This document shows, in pieces, positions 1 through 8,087 of a stretch of DNA of 37,742 bases. This DNA is from Vibrio sp. 10N.261.55.A7. GTDB taxonomy: Bacteria; Pseudomonadota; Gammaproteobacteria; Enterobacterales; Vibrionaceae. Where the stretch lies: NCBI RefSeq assembly GCF_002877365.1, contig NZ_MCWZ01000321.1, positions 1 to 37,742 on the forward strand, written 5' to 3'. How positions within the stretch are numbered: position 1 is the first letter of the stretch; every line of letters starts with the position of its first letter. The translations under genes and the position numbers were made by a program. The notes under the pieces were generated by a model, which did not search any database, was not told the DNA's origin, and saw only the letters and a program-made list of their open reading frames with translations.

Positions 1-52
1 CGATGAACCTTTTTTTATTCTTAGCGATTCAGTGCTGTTAAAACATTCTACT

Positions 53-81
53 TAGAAAATCACTACCTAAATTGATATAAT
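53..81 (+). promoter_or_regulatory. Candidate promoter of the PLP enzyme gene
   Basis: A perfect TATAAT lies at 76-81, about 30 bases before the ATG at 111. The -35 region near 53-58 is poor, so only the -10 element is convincing. No strong Shine-Dalgarno sequence precedes the ATG. Confidence 0.35.
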
Positions 82-110
82 CAGACCATCTCCCAAATCT
101 AGATTTAGCG

Positions 111-1010
111 ATGATTTTAAATAGCTCTCCCGTCACACAACATAGCTTTCAAAGCATCGAGTTTTTCCTAAAACGCGATGACAAACTGCATAGCCAATTT
201 AGTGGCAATAAGGCGAGAAAATTCAAACAGCTTTTAAGTAACGAAGACGCGACCATCACCACCCTGATCAGTTATGGCTCTGCGCAAGCTAATTCACTAA
301 ATTCTCTTGCCGCTCTGGCGCTTATCAAAGGCTGGCAATTGGAGTTCTATGTTGATCGTATACCCAATTGGCTAAAGAAAAACCCAATAGGAAACTATCG
401 CGGCGCTTTAGATATGGGTGCTAAGGTTATCCCTGTCAGTGAACTCTCAGACAACAATATCCACCCTCGTGATTACATTGAAACCGTTCGCCAACCCACG
501 GCCGATTGTCTATTTGTGCCAGAAGGTGGTCGTGCAGCCATGGCAGAATACGGTGTAAAGGAGTTAGCGCAGGAGATTCTGCACTGGAGTAAATACGATT
601 CAGAACGTAATTACCTGGTGGCTTTGCCGTCTGGAACAGGCACAACGTCCTTATATTTGAGTAAACACCTTAAGCCCCATGGCATTGATGTCGTTACGTG
701 TCCATGTGTCGGTGGAAAAGAATACCTAACTGAACAATTTCTTGAATTAGAAGCGGAGTCTCATCCTCAAATTTTGACCTTAGATGAAAAGCATCATTTT
801 GGTAGGCTGTACCAAGAAGACTATGCTATTTGGCAACAATTGCTCGAGCAAACATACGTTGAGTTCGATTTGCTCTATGATCCTTTAATGTGGCGCAATT
901 TATTGCAGCATCGACACAAATTCGAAGACAAAACTCTCATTTACATCCACCAAGGTGGCATTTTAGGCAATGAAAGCATGCTGCCTAGATACCAAAGAAA
1001 ATGGGATTAG
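111..1010 (+). CDS. ACC deaminase / D-cysteine desulfhydrase family PLP enzyme
   Basis: This is a fold-type II PLP enzyme of the 1-aminocyclopropane-1-carboxylate deaminase/D-cysteine desulfhydrase family. Members deaminate small amino acids or release sulfide from D-cysteine in the cytoplasm. The motif SGNKARKF (residues 31-38) carries the expected PLP-binding lysine at K34, and SGTGTT (174-179) fits the loop that binds the PLP phosphate. At 299 residues it is slightly shorter than the roughly 330 typical of DcyD. The substrate cannot be decided from sequence. A small periplasmic protein gene follows after 22 bases, so the two may be co-transcribed. The ATG at 111 is the first start before the conserved region. 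Family assignment is firm; substrate is open. Confidence 0.8.
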   Translation: MILNSSPVTQHSFQSIEFFLKRDDKLHSQFSGNKARKFKQLLSNEDATITTLISYGSAQANSLNSLAALALIKGWQLEFYVDRIPNWLKKNPIGNYRGALDMGAKVIPVSELSDNNIHPRDYIETVRQPTADCLFVPEGGRAAMAEYGVKELAQEILHWSKYDSERNYLVALPSGTGTTSLYLSKHLKPHGIDVVTCPCVGGKEYLTEQFLELEAESHPQILTLDEKHHFGRLYQEDYAIWQQLLEQTYVEFDLLYDPLMWRNLLQHRHKFEDKTLIYIHQGGILGNESMLPRYQRKWD

Positions 1011-1032
1011 GTCACTACTCAGGAGAACGGCT

Positions 1033-1302
1033 ATGAAGAAAGTATTACTGATAATCGCAACACTCACTATTGCATCAGCGAATGCCAGTGCCAATGTGAT
1101 TTCAACCCCTGGGAAAACAATTATTGCAGTGGATGGCGCGAGTGCCGCTAAACGTGTTTGCTACTACCAAGATCAGGCATACTCACTGGGTTCTATTCTA
1201 CAGGTAGGTGAACACTACATGGTGTGTAAAGAGGTCAATGATTTTGAAACTAACGGTGCTTTAAGGTGGTTTCCCTTAGAAGGCAAGGCCAAAGACAAGT
1301 AA
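1033..1302 (+). CDS. DUF1496 (YnjH-like) small exported protein
   Basis: An 89-residue protein with an N-terminal signal peptide: MKK, then a hydrophobic stretch to about residue 18, with likely cleavage after an alanine near residues 20-22. The mature part is small and contains two cysteines (VCYYQDQ and YMVCKE), which could form a disulfide in the periplasm. It matches my memory of DUF1496/YnjH, whose function is unknown. The ATG at 1033 has a good AGGAG ribosome site seven bases upstream. A longer in-frame reading beginning at 970 overlaps the preceding gene and is unlikely. It is probably transcribed with the PLP enzyme upstream. Confidence 0.75.
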   Translation: MKKVLLIIATLTIASANASANVISTPGKTIIAVDGASAAKRVCYYQDQAYSLGSILQVGEHYMVCKEVNDFETNGALRWFPLEGKAKDK

Positions 1303-1328
1303 GAGACAATTAGAGTGTAATGGAAAAA

Positions 1329-1355
1329 AGCGCTACCTATTCGCTAGGTAACGCT
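1329..1355 (-). terminator. Rho-independent terminator of fruBKA
   Basis: AGCGCTACCTA and TAGGTAACGCT form an 11-pair stem with one mismatch and a five-base loop. On the minus strand a run of six T follows (plus-strand A run at 1324-1329). It sits 66 bases after the fruA stop codon. Confidence 0.7.
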
Positions 1356-1380
1356 GTGATGCATCTTCCGGGGGACATCA

Positions 1381-1425
1381 AACATTCAAACTATTAATAT
1401 TCAAACTATCAACATTCGAACTAAG
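1381..1425. repeat. Three contiguous 15-bp tandem repeats after fruA
   Basis: Units AACATTCAAACTATT, AATATTCAAACTATC and AACATTCGAACTAAG abut exactly at 1381, 1396 and 1411. The last unit overlaps the fruA stop codon at 1421-1423. No function is evident. Confidence 0.7.
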
Positions 1426-3172
1426 CGGCTACCGCTTCTTTTTGCTGCTCTTTCTGTTTCAAGAACGCGTACCCAAAGCCTGTTACCGCTGTGCCAGCCG
1501 CAATAGCAACGAGGTACATTAAGACCGGTGAAATTGCTCCGGGAATAAGCAGTACAAACAAACCACCGTGTGGTGCCATTAACTGAGCACCAAACAACAT
1601 AGAGAGCGCACCGGTTAACGCACCACCCGCCATACACGCAGGGATAACACGCATTGGGTCTTTCGCTGCAAATGGAATCGCACCTTCTGATATAAAGCAT
1701 AGCCCTAATACAAATGACGCTTTACCCGCTTCTCGCTCACCCGCTTCGAACTTGTCTTTTGCTAACCACGTTGCCAAACCCATACCCAGAGCTGGCACCA
1801 TACCTGCTGCCATAATCGCTGCCATTGGTGCGTAAGTTTGAGAAGCAAGCAAACCAACGCCAAAGGTATAGGCCGCTTTGTTGATTGGTCCGCCTAAGTC
1901 AAAACACATCATCGCACCAAGAATCACGCCCAGTAATACTGCATTCACCGATCCCATGTTGTTTAGGAAATCCGTCATTGCCGACATGATTCCAGACACA
2001 GGACCACCCACGATGTAAATCATCACCAAACCAGTGAATAAACTCGCAACGAACGGAATGATCAAAATCGGTTTGAGTGCTTCCATTGACTGAGGCAGCG
2101 ACACTTTATCTGCGATCAATTTGGCTGAGTAACCAGCGATGAAACCGGCCGCGATGCCACCTAAGAAACCTGCACCCGTCGAACTCGCAAGCATACCGCC
2201 AATGAGACCGGGAGCTAAGCCGGGTCTATCTGCGATTGAAAAGGCAATAAAACCAGCCAAGACAGGAATCATTAAGGCAAATGCAGAACCACCACCAATC
2301 GTCATCAATGCAGCCGCGAGTGTTCCTTCTTCCTGAAACGCCTCGATACCGAAGATAAACGAAATCGCAATGATCAAACCACCGGCAACAACGACAGGCA
2401 GCATGTGAGACACCCCTGTCATTAGGTGTTTGTATGCGCCCTTCTTCTCTTCAGTCGCAGGCGTATTCGCTGATTGACCGCTGTTCTGGTAAGGCTTCGC
2501 TTCTTGGAATGCTTTGTTGATCTCTTGCTCTGTCTTCTTTAACGCCAAGCTAGTACTGGTTTTGTAGAGAGGCTTACCATTAAAGCGCTCAAGCGGAACC
2601 TCAATATCGGCGGCGATAATAACCAGATCAGCTTGTTCAATGTCTTCCGCCGTTAATTGGTTTTTCGCTCCAACCGAACCGCGAGTCTCTACTTTAATCT
2701 CATGACCAAGCCTTACGCTCTCTTTTTCTAGCGCTTCTGCCGCCATAAAAGTATGAGCAACGCCCGTCGGACAAGCAGTAATCGCGACGATCTTCTTCGC
2801 GGAACTTTGACTGCTCTTATCGCTACCATTGCCTAGCTGTACGCTTGTTGATGATTCTTTGGTTAACTCTGTCGCGTTTTTCACCGCGGAGGTTAAGAAA
2901 GAGACGCTGTCTTCAATACATTGAGAAAGCTCTGCTTGGTAAACACGCTTCCCAATAAACTGCGTGGTATCAACTGGCGTGCTAGCAACAATCACAACCA
3001 CTTCCGCATCCGCAATTTGCTGTTCCGTTAATGTCTTCGTTTCTACAACACTAGAACGACACTCTATGTAAGCATTGTAGTTGAGTTCTGCTGCCGCTTT
3101 TTCCAGTAAGCCAGCCGCAATCACGCTGTTGGCAACACCACTTGGACAAGCGGTAATGATGGCAATATTCAT
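1421..3172 (-). CDS. fruA: Fructose PTS permease EIIB'BC
   Basis: The inner-membrane fructose permease imports fructose and phosphorylates it to fructose-1-phosphate using phosphate from FruB. The 583 residues comprise EIIB' (1-100), a linker, EIIB (127-225) and the multi-spanning EIIC (about 245-570). The EIIB motif TACPTGVAHTFMAAEALE has its phospho-accepting cysteine at C134. The EIIB' domain also keeps a cysteine, C9 in TACPSGVAN. From memory, E. coli FruA lacks a cysteine at this position. The ATG overlaps the fruK stop as ATGA, indicating translational coupling. It is the last gene of fruBKA. Confidence 0.95.
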   Translation of the reverse strand: MNIAIITACPSGVANSVIAAGLLEKAAAELNYNAYIECRSSVVETKTLTEQQIADAEVVVIVASTPVDTTQFIGKRVYQAELSQCIEDSVSFLTSAVKNATELTKESSTSVQLGNGSDKSSQSSAKKIVAITACPTGVAHTFMAAEALEKESVRLGHEIKVETRGSVGAKNQLTAEDIEQADLVIIAADIEVPLERFNGKPLYKTSTSLALKKTEQEINKAFQEAKPYQNSGQSANTPATEEKKGAYKHLMTGVSHMLPVVVAGGLIIAISFIFGIEAFQEEGTLAAALMTIGGGSAFALMIPVLAGFIAFSIADRPGLAPGLIGGMLASSTGAGFLGGIAAGFIAGYSAKLIADKVSLPQSMEALKPILIIPFVASLFTGLVMIYIVGGPVSGIMSAMTDFLNNMGSVNAVLLGVILGAMMCFDLGGPINKAAYTFGVGLLASQTYAPMAAIMAAGMVPALGMGLATWLAKDKFEAGEREAGKASFVLGLCFISEGAIPFAAKDPMRVIPACMAGGALTGALSMLFGAQLMAPHGGLFVLLIPGAISPVLMYLVAIAAGTAVTGFGYAFLKQKEQQKEAVAA

Positions 3173-4155
3173 AATGTTGACCCTTTTCCTTGTTGGCCTG
3201 ATAGCAATTGCTTCTGGCTTATCGTATTTATTTGAGTTTGTTGCTGTAGAGTTTGTAACTGTTCTATCGATGGTATTCCCACGCCAACCTGCGAAACGGC
3301 TAATGCTGAAAGCGCAGTCGCAAATTGAAGCAAATCGGTTTTATTCATGTCTTGCATATGGCCCCAGCACAAGCCAGCCACCAATGTATCGCCGGCACCA
3401 ACAGTGCTTACCACGTCCATTTTCGGTGGTTTGGCGTGCATCCATTGCTCTTGGTTTAGCCACATCACGCCCTCAGCTCCCATTGAAACGACAATGTTTT
3501 CAATGTTCTTGTTGGCTAATGTCTCTGCTGCCGTCATACACTCATCAAGCTCTGTGAGATTCTTATCCAGTAGCTGTGAAAGCTCTTCTTCATTGGGTTT
3601 TATTAACCAAGGTTGAGAGTTAATCCCTTCAGCTAACGCCTCTCGACTGCTATCGAAAATGACTTTCTTACCTAGGGAACGAAGCGTTTCAATCCAGCTT
3701 GCGCACAGTTCTGGAGAAATTCCCGGTGGCAGGCTGCCCGCAATCACGAAATAGTCATGCTCAGTAGCAAGTGAAATCAACGTTTGTTCAAAATCCTTTA
3801 TTGCCTCACCTGTTACTTTTACGCCTGGGAAATTGAGGTCACTGACCGCACCTGATGATTCAACCAGCTTAACGTTAATGCGCGTCGAGCCAGAAACTCG
3901 GATGAAAGCGTCTTTTGCTCCTAGCTGTTCAAAAAGTTGGCAAAAAAGTTCTTGATTGTCTGATCCCAGAAAGCCGGTGACCGTCACTTCAGCGCCTAGC
4001 TCTGAAAGCACCTTCGCGACATTCACGCCTTTTCCTGCCGCGTGAAGCGATCCTTTTTCGACCAGGCTTACACTGCCAGTATTGATACTTGGGAGATGAC
4101 CTGTGAGATCGAGCGCTGGATTCAGCGTGATCGTGACTACTTTTTTCGTACTCAT
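3169..4155 (-). CDS. fruK: 1-phosphofructokinase
   Basis: A PfkB/ribokinase-family enzyme that phosphorylates fructose-1-phosphate to fructose-1,6-bisphosphate, linking the fructose PTS to glycolysis. The N-terminal TLNPALD, the GKGVNVAK motif and the C-terminal signature STVGAGDTLVAGL, with its catalytic aspartate, are all present. The ATG at 4155 gives 328 residues and starts MSTKK. A second ATG at 4161 is equally possible; both follow a GGAG site and the fruB stop at 4166. A longer reading to 4275 overlaps fruB and has no family similarity. The stop overlaps the fruA start by four bases. Confidence 0.93.
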   Translation of the reverse strand: MSTKKVVTITLNPALDLTGHLPSINTGSVSLVEKGSLHAAGKGVNVAKVLSELGAEVTVTGFLGSDNQELFCQLFEQLGAKDAFIRVSGSTRINVKLVESSGAVSDLNFPGVKVTGEAIKDFEQTLISLATEHDYFVIAGSLPPGISPELCASWIETLRSLGKKVIFDSSREALAEGINSQPWLIKPNEEELSQLLDKNLTELDECMTAAETLANKNIENIVVSMGAEGVMWLNQEQWMHAKPPKMDVVSTVGAGDTLVAGLCWGHMQDMNKTDLLQFATALSALAVSQVGVGIPSIEQLQTLQQQTQINTISQKQLLSGQQGKGSTL

Positions 4156-4165
4156 CGTCATTCTC

Positions 4166-5329
4166 CTACCCTTCACCCAAGCCAGATTCAATCGCTTGAC
4201 CAATCGACTCAATGGCTTGCTGAGCATCAGGGCCATCAGCAACAAACTGAAGAGTGAAGCCGTGTTTAACGCCAAGAGAAATCACTTTCATTAGGCTCTT
4301 AGCGTTCACTTGAGCACCATCTCCGTCGAGGTTTGAAACCTTGATTGTGGATTCAAATTTCTTCGCCTCCGCGACAAGCATGGCACCCGGTCTAGCATGC
4401 AAGCCATGGGCATTTTTAATCTTAAATTCAGCGCTATACGAATCAACGCTATCACTCACAGCACTCGATTCTGAACCCTCTGCTTGAGGCTGAGCTTCAC
4501 TACCCGAGAAAAACTCAAGCAGTTGAGATTGCGACATAGTTGTCAGTGAGGATTGCTGCTTATTAAACACAAGATCGGTCAATTGCTTCAGCGCGTCTTG
4601 GTGAAGCTGATTACACACAGAAATTGCAACAAGTATCTTTACTGGTGAGCCGTTTGAATAAAATTCGGCTGCCGAACTCACAATCGCCATGGCGGTTTTC
4701 TTGACCGCTACTGCACTGCTTGTAAGCCAAACGCCACCACCTAGGTGTGTTGGGCTTTTTGCAATCACATCGGCGACGGTTTCAGCCTCAACACAACCTT
4801 GATTTCGTAATAGCCCACTCGCGACGGCGCACAGTTGAATCATATCGGTGGCAGGAAACTCAAGTTGAATAAGATCAGGTGTAAAGACTAAACCGCTTTG
4901 AGCATTGCCGTTCAGAATGTCGATCAATTGCTGTTTGGACGTGGCTTGCTTGAGCTGGTCTTCAACCTCATCACCTGACAACACGTTAGTGAGTTGTTTC
5001 AAGATGCCAAGATGCTCGTCTGACTGTGCGGCAATGCCTATCGCCATATAAACTATGTTGCCCTCTCCCCACTCAATACCTTGTGGGAAATGATGCAAAG
5101 AGACACCAGTTTGAGTGACTAAGTGGCGAGTTTGAGTCGTGCCATGAGGGATCGCAATGCCATTACCAAGGTAGGTCGAGTTTTGAGATTCACGCGTCAA
5201 CATGCCCGCTTCATAGCCACTCTTGACGAAACCTTTATGGGCTAAATCCGTTGCAATTGATTTAATGGCTTCTGTCTTATCAGCAAAAGACTGATTCAAA
5301 GTGATGTCATTCGTTGTCAATGTAAGCAT
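4166..5329 (-). CDS. fruB: Fructose PTS diphosphoryl transfer protein (EIIA-M-FPr)
   Basis: A cytoplasmic phosphocarrier that takes phosphate from enzyme I (or HPr) and gives it to FruA. Its 387 residues include an N-terminal EIIA domain with phospho-histidine H62 in AIPHGTT, a central M domain, and a C-terminal HPr-like FPr domain from about residue 300 with GLHARP and phospho-histidine H311. The ATG at 5329 was chosen over the longer reading from 5365 because GAGG lies nearby upstream and the protein then begins as the family does. It is first in fruBKA; its stop is 4-10 bases before fruK. The leader carries FruR operators and a terminator-like hairpin. Confidence 0.93.
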   Translation of the reverse strand: MLTLTTNDITLNQSFADKTEAIKSIATDLAHKGFVKSGYEAGMLTRESQNSTYLGNGIAIPHGTTQTRHLVTQTGVSLHHFPQGIEWGEGNIVYMAIGIAAQSDEHLGILKQLTNVLSGDEVEDQLKQATSKQQLIDILNGNAQSGLVFTPDLIQLEFPATDMIQLCAVASGLLRNQGCVEAETVADVIAKSPTHLGGGVWLTSSAVAVKKTAMAIVSSAAEFYSNGSPVKILVAISVCNQLHQDALKQLTDLVFNKQQSSLTTMSQSQLLEFFSGSEAQPQAEGSESSAVSDSVDSYSAEFKIKNAHGLHARPGAMLVAEAKKFESTIKVSNLDGDGAQVNAKSLMKVISLGVKHGFTLQFVADGPDAQQAIESIGQAIESGLGEG

Positions 5330-5385
5330 AGCTACTTGCCTCGGTTCAATGCGATAAGGCCGCATGTATTCTGTTATTGGTTTGC

Positions 5386-5411
5386 TTAACTGCTGAATCG
5401 ATTCAGCAGTT
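5386..5411. promoter_or_regulatory. FruR operator, perfect 26-bp palindrome (O1)
   Basis: The core GCTGAATCGATTCAGC at 5391-5406 is a FruR/Cra-type operator (E. coli core TGAAACGTTTCA). The symmetry extends perfectly to 5386-5411, so the transcript could also fold into a 13-pair stem here. It lies 57-82 bases before the fruB ATG and well downstream of the likely start site. Confidence 0.7.
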
Positions 5412-5414
5412 AGT

Positions 5415-5452
5415 TAAAAAAAACCGACATAAAGCGTGTTCCTTCTTTATGT
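5415..5452 (-). terminator. Terminator-like hairpin in the fruB leader
   Basis: GACATAAAG (5425-5433) and CTTTATGTC (5444-5452) form a perfect nine-pair stem with a ten-base loop. On the minus strand GG and then eight T follow (5415-5422). It lies between the proposed fruB promoter and the fruB start, so it could act as an attenuator or end a short leader RNA. Confidence 0.55.
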
Positions 5453-5514
5453 CTTAGGAGTAAAACAGAGCTCAATAAGTGACAAACTTCATTGTTTAGA
5501 CTTTTTTGAACGTT

Positions 5515-5563
5515 GCTGAATCCTTTCAGCTTTTATACTGAATCGATTCAGCTTATAATTCAA
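5515..5563. promoter_or_regulatory. Paired FruR operators O2 and O3 with divergent promoters
   Basis: O2 is GCTGAATCCTTTCAGC at 5515-5530, with an imperfect centre. O3 is ACTGAATCGATTCAGC at 5537-5552. Their centres are 22 bases apart, about two helical turns, so two FruR dimers would sit on one face. A minus-strand TATAAA at 5532-5537 adjoins O3, and TTGAAT (5558-5563) would be its -35 at a long 20-base spacing. A plus-strand TATAAT at 5554-5559 may serve cra. These promoter placements are inferred; the operators are clear. Confidence 0.65.
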
Positions 5564-5620
5564 GCTTAGAGCAACGCTAATAATTATAAATATGATCAAT
5601 GGCACAAAAAAGGATCCGCA

Positions 5621-6601
5621 ATGACGTTAGATGAGATTGCAAAAATAGCTGGAGTATCCAAAACAACGGCAAGTTACGTCATTAATGGCAAGGCACAGAA
5701 ATATCGCATATCGCAAAAGACCCAACAGAAAGTCATTGCGGTTGTTCAAGAGCATAACTACCGCCCAGACCATGCCGCTTCCTCTTTGCGTGCGGGTAAT
5801 AGTCGATCATTTGGCCTCATCATTCCGGATCTAGAAAACACCAGTTACGCACGTATTGCCAAAATTTTAGAGCAGAACTCACGTAAAGCAGGCTATCAGA
5901 TTTTAATTGGCTGCTCAGACGATGACCCTGAAACGGAAAAAAAAGTTGCCGATGCGCTCGTTTCAAGACGCATAGATGCGCTTTTCGTCGCGAGTGCCCT
6001 ACCTGATGCCAATGAGTTTTATCTGTCGATTCAACATGCGGGCACGCCCGTTATTGCGATTGATAGACCTCTCGATGACGAGCATTTTGCTTGTATTGTG
6101 AGTGAAGACTTTAGCGCAGCTCTTGAACTCACCAACTCTGTCATCGATGCAAAGACGAAAACCGTCGGATTAATCGGGGCCCTCCCTGACTTGAACATAT
6201 CCAAGGAGCGTCAACTCGGTTTTGAATCCGCTGCAAATACAAATGGCGTGAAGACAATACTAGGCTACGGGCAACACTTTAACCGGCAAGACGGCTATGA
6301 GCAGATAGAGCAATGGATTCAAGCTAATCAGGTTCCAGATGCTATCATCACCACCTCATATACACTTTTAGAGGGCGTTCTCGATATGCTATTGGAACGT
6401 CCTGAACTGATGAACCAAATTAAGCTGGCTACGTTTGGTGATAACCGCTTGTTAGACTTTTTACCGATCAAGATTAATTCACTGCCACAGCAATTTGATT
6501 TGATTTGCGACAGCGCTTTAGAGCATGCCCTTAACGCGTCACAAAAACGATATAGCCCAGGTGTTGAACTCTTTTCAAGAAAAATTGTGGTTAGAACTTA
6601 A
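5621..6601 (+). CDS. cra: LacI-family fructose regulator FruR/Cra
   Basis: A 326-residue LacI-family regulator that senses fructose-1-phosphate and controls fruBKA. The helix-turn-helix occupies residues 3-25 (LDEIAKIAGVSKTTASYVI), followed by the hinge helix and a sugar-binding domain that contains SFGLIIPDLENTSYA. The ATG at 5621 follows AAGGATCC. It diverges from fruB across about 290 bases holding three operators, so self-regulation is likely. From memory, the V. cholerae homologue acts as an activator of fru with fructose-1-phosphate, not only a repressor; the operator layout here fits either role. Both the FruR and Cra names are used for this family. Confidence 0.93.
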   Translation: MTLDEIAKIAGVSKTTASYVINGKAQKYRISQKTQQKVIAVVQEHNYRPDHAASSLRAGNSRSFGLIIPDLENTSYARIAKILEQNSRKAGYQILIGCSDDDPETEKKVADALVSRRIDALFVASALPDANEFYLSIQHAGTPVIAIDRPLDDEHFACIVSEDFSAALELTNSVIDAKTKTVGLIGALPDLNISKERQLGFESAANTNGVKTILGYGQHFNRQDGYEQIEQWIQANQVPDAIITTSYTLLEGVLDMLLERPELMNQIKLATFGDNRLLDFLPIKINSLPQQFDLICDSALEHALNASQKRYSPGVELFSRKIVVRT

Positions 6602-6673
6602 ATCACAGGAACGGGTTAAACACACACTAATGTGATACCAATAGAAGTAGACAAGTATTCTTCACCAAAACAA

Positions 6674-6715
6674 AAAGGGCTGCACCGTTTATCAATTCGG
6701 TGCAGCCCTTTCTTT
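6674..6715. terminator. Bidirectional terminator between cra and arsJ
   Basis: AAAGGGCTGCACCG (6674-6687) pairs fully with CGGTGCAGCCCTTT (6698-6711) across a ten-base loop. The plus side ends CTTT and the minus side continues as TTTTTG. It sits between two convergent genes. Confidence 0.85.
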
Positions 6716-6742
6716 ATGCATCGCTTTGACTTTTATTCCGTT

Positions 6743-7990
6743 TTAACTTTGAAAAGAGTTCGCGTCGACGATTTTAGGTAATCTTATCGAAATAAGAGTC
6801 GTTAATACCAAGAATGCAAATGCCACCCACAAACACGCAGCAAGACCGGCCATTTGGAATACCCATCCAGACAAAATCGTACCAATCAAACGCCCCATTG
6901 CATTGGCCATATAATAGAAACCCACATCAAGCGAGACCCCATCCCCTTTTGCGTAGCTCACAATAAGATAAGAGTGTAATGAAGAGTTCACCGCAAAGAT
7001 GGCGCCGAACAACATTAGGCCGCCGATGATCGCAATTTCTGGTTGCCAACCCACCTGAACCGAGTACGCGATCCCCGCTGTCACAATGGCCAAAGCGCCA
7101 GCCCACTTTAAAGCAGCGCGACCATCCGGCACTTTGCCTTCCGCTTTACCCGTGATCTTCGGTGCAACGCCTTGAACAAAACCATACGCAATGGTCCAAG
7201 CCGCGAGAAAGCCACCCACCCATGAATGATCCCAACCAAACACGCTGCCGAGATAAATAGGCAGAGCAATCACAAACCACACGTCACGAGCACCAAACAG
7301 GAACATACGAGCCGCTGACAGGATGTTGATGGATTCAGACTTAGAGAATATCTGTTTGAATTTCGGCTTGTTTTTCGCCTTACCCATGTCTGCTTCTAGG
7401 CTCATAACACTGCCAATGAACACGAGTGTTAATACAGAGGCCATCGCAAGTACAGCGAACTGAAAACCAATGGTAGACAGCAGCAAGCCACCAATAAAGA
7501 ATCCAGCCCCTTTCAATGCATTCTTAGAGCCAGTCAGTATCGCAATCCACTTGTAAAGCGCTCCTTGCTGCTCATCAGGCACTAAGGTTTTGATTGAGCT
7601 TTTGGCACTCATCTTGTTGAGGTCTTTAGCGATACCCGACAACGCCTGCGCCGCCATTACCCAAGGAATGGTCAACATCGCGCTTGGTACTGCGAGCATA
7701 CCCAAAGCTATCACTTGCATCCCTAATCCAATATTCATGGTTTTGTTGAGGCCAAGCCGCGCACCTAACCAACCACCGACAAGATTAGTCACCACGCCAA
7801 AGAACTCATAGAACAGGAACAGTGAGGCGATCTCTAACGAACTGTAACCAAGGTCGTAAAAATAGAGAACCACCAACATTCGAAGCGCGCCATCCGTGAT
7901 GGTGAAGTTCCAATAGTTGAACGTCACCAGCATGTACTGACGAACACTTTTACTTAAGTTTGCAAACATAGGGATTGAGAACATAGTCAT
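6743..7990 (-). CDS. arsJ: MFS exporter ArsJ
   Basis: A 415-residue major facilitator transporter with about twelve membrane segments, assigned to ArsJ from its sequence and its position behind arsR, a second GAPDH gene and a phosphatase gene. In Pseudomonas, ArsJ was proposed to export 1-arseno-3-phosphoglycerate. For the matching V. cholerae operon, later work (from memory) proposed export of free arsenate after that adduct breaks down. It is the last gene of the operon, separated from the phosphatase by 97 bases holding a long hairpin. The ATG at 7990 is followed by another at 7984; either is possible. Confidence 0.85.
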   Translation of the reverse strand: MTMFSIPMFANLSKSVRQYMLVTFNYWNFTITDGALRMLVVLYFYDLGYSSLEIASLFLFYEFFGVVTNLVGGWLGARLGLNKTMNIGLGMQVIALGMLAVPSAMLTIPWVMAAQALSGIAKDLNKMSAKSSIKTLVPDEQQGALYKWIAILTGSKNALKGAGFFIGGLLLSTIGFQFAVLAMASVLTLVFIGSVMSLEADMGKAKNKPKFKQIFSKSESINILSAARMFLFGARDVWFVIALPIYLGSVFGWDHSWVGGFLAAWTIAYGFVQGVAPKITGKAEGKVPDGRAALKWAGALAIVTAGIAYSVQVGWQPEIAIIGGLMLFGAIFAVNSSLHSYLIVSYAKGDGVSLDVGFYYMANAMGRLIGTILSGWVFQMAGLAACLWVAFAFLVLTTLISIRLPKIVDANSFQS

Positions 7991-8007
7991 TTCTACTCAT
8001 CACAACA

Positions 8008-8058
8008 AAAGAGCTTTTGGTCTCACTGTATTGAAGTAAGAAATCCCAAAAGCTCTTT
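8008..8058 (-). other. Intercistronic 13-pair hairpin before arsJ
   Basis: AAAGAGCTTTTGG (8008-8020) pairs perfectly with CCAAAAGCTCTTT (8046-8058) across 25 bases. On the minus strand it ends CTCTTTTGTTG, a weak T run. It could be a leaky terminator, an RNA stability element or a processing site that separates arsJ from the upstream cistrons. Confidence 0.6.
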
Positions 8059-8087
8059 ATCTACTATTAACCGAACATCAGATTCGC

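Noticed and set aside
3081..3557. Plus-strand open reading frame antisense to fruA/fruK
   Set aside because: It lies wholly within well-supported genes on the other strand and shows no family motifs.
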